A DNA stretch of 6,483 nt, from NCBI GenBank assembly GCA_018713375.1, contig DVOV01000100.1:1-6483 (forward strand), in the 5' to 3' direction. Shown here in pieces: positions 5,662 to 6,483 of the stretch (position 1 is its first letter; each line of letters begins with the position of its first letter). Origin of the DNA: Candidatus Scatomorpha stercorigallinarum (GTDB taxonomy: Bacteria > Bacillota_A > Clostridia > Oscillospirales > Oscillospiraceae). The translations under genes were made by a program, and so were the position numbers. A model generated the notes under the pieces. That model worked only from the letters and a program-made list of their open reading frames with translations. It did no database searches and was not told the DNA's origin.

Positions 5662-6237
5662 TCAGTTCAGGCCCTGCAGGCCGCGGAGGATGAAGTCCGC
5701 GCCGTAGCGCGCGATCTCCTCCGGCGTCTCGCGCAGGCCGGATTCCATCCAGTCGTTGGTCATCGACAGCATGCCGTGCACGGCGAAGGAGCAGAAATAC
5801 TCCTGGTCCCGCTCCGCGGCGCTGCTGCTGTGCTCCACGAAGGAGCGCATGTAGTGGCTCTTGAGCGCCTCCAGCAGCCGCTGCTGGAAGTCGATGTCGT
5901 TGTTGCGTATCACCAGCGCGCGGTAGATGTCCGCGCTGTCGCGGCAGAGCGTCATCACATCCGTCAGATAGGTGAAAAGCGCGTCGTCCCCGCTGCGGCT
6001 GCGGTTGGTCACGCTGATCTCCTCCAGGCGCAGGAACACGCTCTCTTCCACCTGCGCCAGCAGGTCGTTCACGTCGCGGTAGTGGGCGTAGAACGTGCCG
6101 CGGTTGACATCGGCCAGCTCGGCTATCTCCCGCACCGTGATGTCCCCCACGCCCCGTTCCATCATCAGTGCCGTCAGCGCCATGCGGAGCTGCTTCTTCG
6201 TCTTTCTCACCCGGCGGTCGGTTTTCGGTTCTTCCAT
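5662..6237 (-). CDS. TetR/AcrR family transcriptional regulator
   Basis: The product is a 191-residue DNA-binding regulator. The N-terminus is basic (RRVRKTKKQL), followed by the typical TetR helix-turn-helix at about 33-60: ITVREIAELADVNRGTFYAH, then YRDVNDLL. The C-terminal helical half, which contains ALFTYL, IYRALVIRNND and the aromatic stretch EYFCSFAVHGMLSMTNDW, resembles the effector-binding half of DhaS-like TetR proteins, from memory of that family. The ATG at 6237 has AGGAGGG (6252-6246) eight bases upstream. It is the first gene of a unit with the membrane protein, whose start is 30 bases past this stop, so the regulator probably controls itself and that neighbour. The ligand cannot be predicted. 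The class is certain and the target is inferred. Confidence 0.95.
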   Translation of the reverse strand: MEEPKTDRRVRKTKKQLRMALTALMMERGVGDITVREIAELADVNRGTFYAHYRDVNDLLAQVEESVFLRLEEISVTNRSRSGDDALFTYLTDVMTLCRDSADIYRALVIRNNDIDFQQRLLEALKSHYMRSFVEHSSSAAERDQEYFCSFAVHGMLSMTNDWMESGLRETPEEIARYGADFILRGLQGLN

Positions 6238-6269
6238 TCGCTGACCCCTCCTGACAGTTTAGCTCCACA

Positions 6270-6297
6270 GCGGCCAGAAGCCGCCATTGACCCATTG
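6270..6297 (-). promoter_or_regulatory. Possible operator or leader hairpin of tetR
   Basis: Between the predicted transcription start and the ribosome site lies GCGGC-CAGAA-GCCGC (6270-6284), a perfect 5-bp inverted repeat. It is followed by CCATTG twice (6284-6289 and 6292-6297) in direct orientation with an 8-base period. TetR proteins normally bind inverted repeats near their own promoter, so the first is the better candidate. Its short arms make chance a real alternative. Confidence 0.3.
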
Positions 6298-6305
6298 TTA
6301 AGAGT

Positions 6306-6334
6306 ATTATACAGGCATTCTGCCCGTTAATCAA
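6306..6334 (-). promoter_or_regulatory. Predicted tetR promoter
   Basis: On the minus strand TTGATT (6334-6329, 4 of 6), a 17-base spacer and a perfect TATAAT (6311-6306). Transcription would begin near 6299, giving a leader of about 61 bases. This is the best -10 match in the window and would drive both tetR and the membrane protein gene. Confidence 0.75.
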
Positions 6335-6358
6335 CCCTTCATATCAAAAATGCGCAGA

Positions 6359-6483
6359 ACCAGGCTGCGCCTGGACGCAGTTGCCTGCGGCCTGGTCTAC
6401 GGCAGGTTTGCAGAAACATATAACAGAAAAGCCGGGGAGCTCTCGCTCCCCGGCTTTTGTCCTACGCGACGTAAAAGCCTCCC
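6359..6483 (+). repeat. Dispersed terminator-bearing cassette, copy B
   Basis: It has the same order as 2131-2249: CCAGGC-TGC-GCCTGG (6360-6374), TGCCTGCGGCC, GGTCTACGGCAGG, GCAGAAAC, TATAACAG, a 14-bp hairpin (6427-6458), CTACGCGACGTAAAAGCC. It then runs off the window in CTCCC, where copy A begins its double-hairpin unit. It starts 25 bases upstream of the tetR -35 box, and no plus-strand gene in the window precedes it. Confidence 0.8.
6427..6463. terminator. Bidirectional terminator in cassette copy B
   Basis: AAAAGCCGGGGAGC (6427-6440), loop TCTC, GCTCCCCGGCTTTT (6445-6458), a perfect 14-bp stem. A T-rich run follows on both strands (TTTTGTCCT on plus, TTTTCTGTTAT on minus). Since tetR reads leftward, the likely client is a minus-strand gene beyond the right edge; this is an inference. 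Confidence 0.75.

Noticed and set aside
5632..6334. Long open minus-strand frame continuous with the membrane protein frame and reaching 6334, giving an apparent protein of about 800 residues
   Set aside because: Upstream of about 5138 its translation is Arg/Pro/Gly-rich shadow of the TetR gene and of the membrane protein's own N-terminal frame. Both of those have clear domains and ribosome sites. The long opening is a GC-rich artefact.

Overview
The window reads as a piece of a chromosome from a high-GC, low-copy-repeat-rich Gram-positive anaerobe, most likely a gut clostridium of the Oscillospiraceae type. This is an inference from very GC-rich coding DNA next to AT-rich promoters, strong AGGAGG ribosome sites, two TTG starts, and dispersed GC-rich palindromes between genes. 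Nothing phage-like, plasmid-like, CRISPR-like or transposase-like is visible.

Layout. Bases 1-428 hold no credible gene, only a cluster of GC-rich hairpins and one copy of a dispersed repeat. A RidA-family enamine/imine deaminase (800->429, minus) and a methionine gamma-lyase (935->2131, plus) are divergent and share a 134-base promoter region with back-to-back promoters. The methionine lyase gene ends in a dispersed repeat that carries its terminator. Bases 2132-2636 are a gene-free mosaic of palindromic repeats between two convergent genes. Next is an AI-2E-type multi-pass transporter (3782->2637, minus, TTG start) with its own promoter. Then comes a minus-strand two-gene unit: a TetR regulator (6237->5662), followed 30 bases later by a membrane-anchored protein of unknown function (5631->3905, TTG start), which is interrupted by a frameshift near 5138 in this sequence. 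A strong hairpin terminator at 3866-3894 closes that unit. A second copy of the terminator-bearing repeat fills 6359-6483 and runs off the window.

How the genes may work together. Methionine gamma-lyase releases methanethiol, ammonia and 2-oxobutanoate through an enamine intermediate, and RidA proteins hydrolyse that class of intermediate, so the divergent pair makes biochemical sense. The TetR regulator probably controls itself and the membrane protein. No link between the two halves of the window is evident.

The least ordinary content is the repeats. There are two copies of a cassette whose terminator stems differ in sequence but keep full pairing, and a second palindromic family in which conserved shoulders enclose hairpins of variable sequence. 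I found no clear new enzymatic or defence system.
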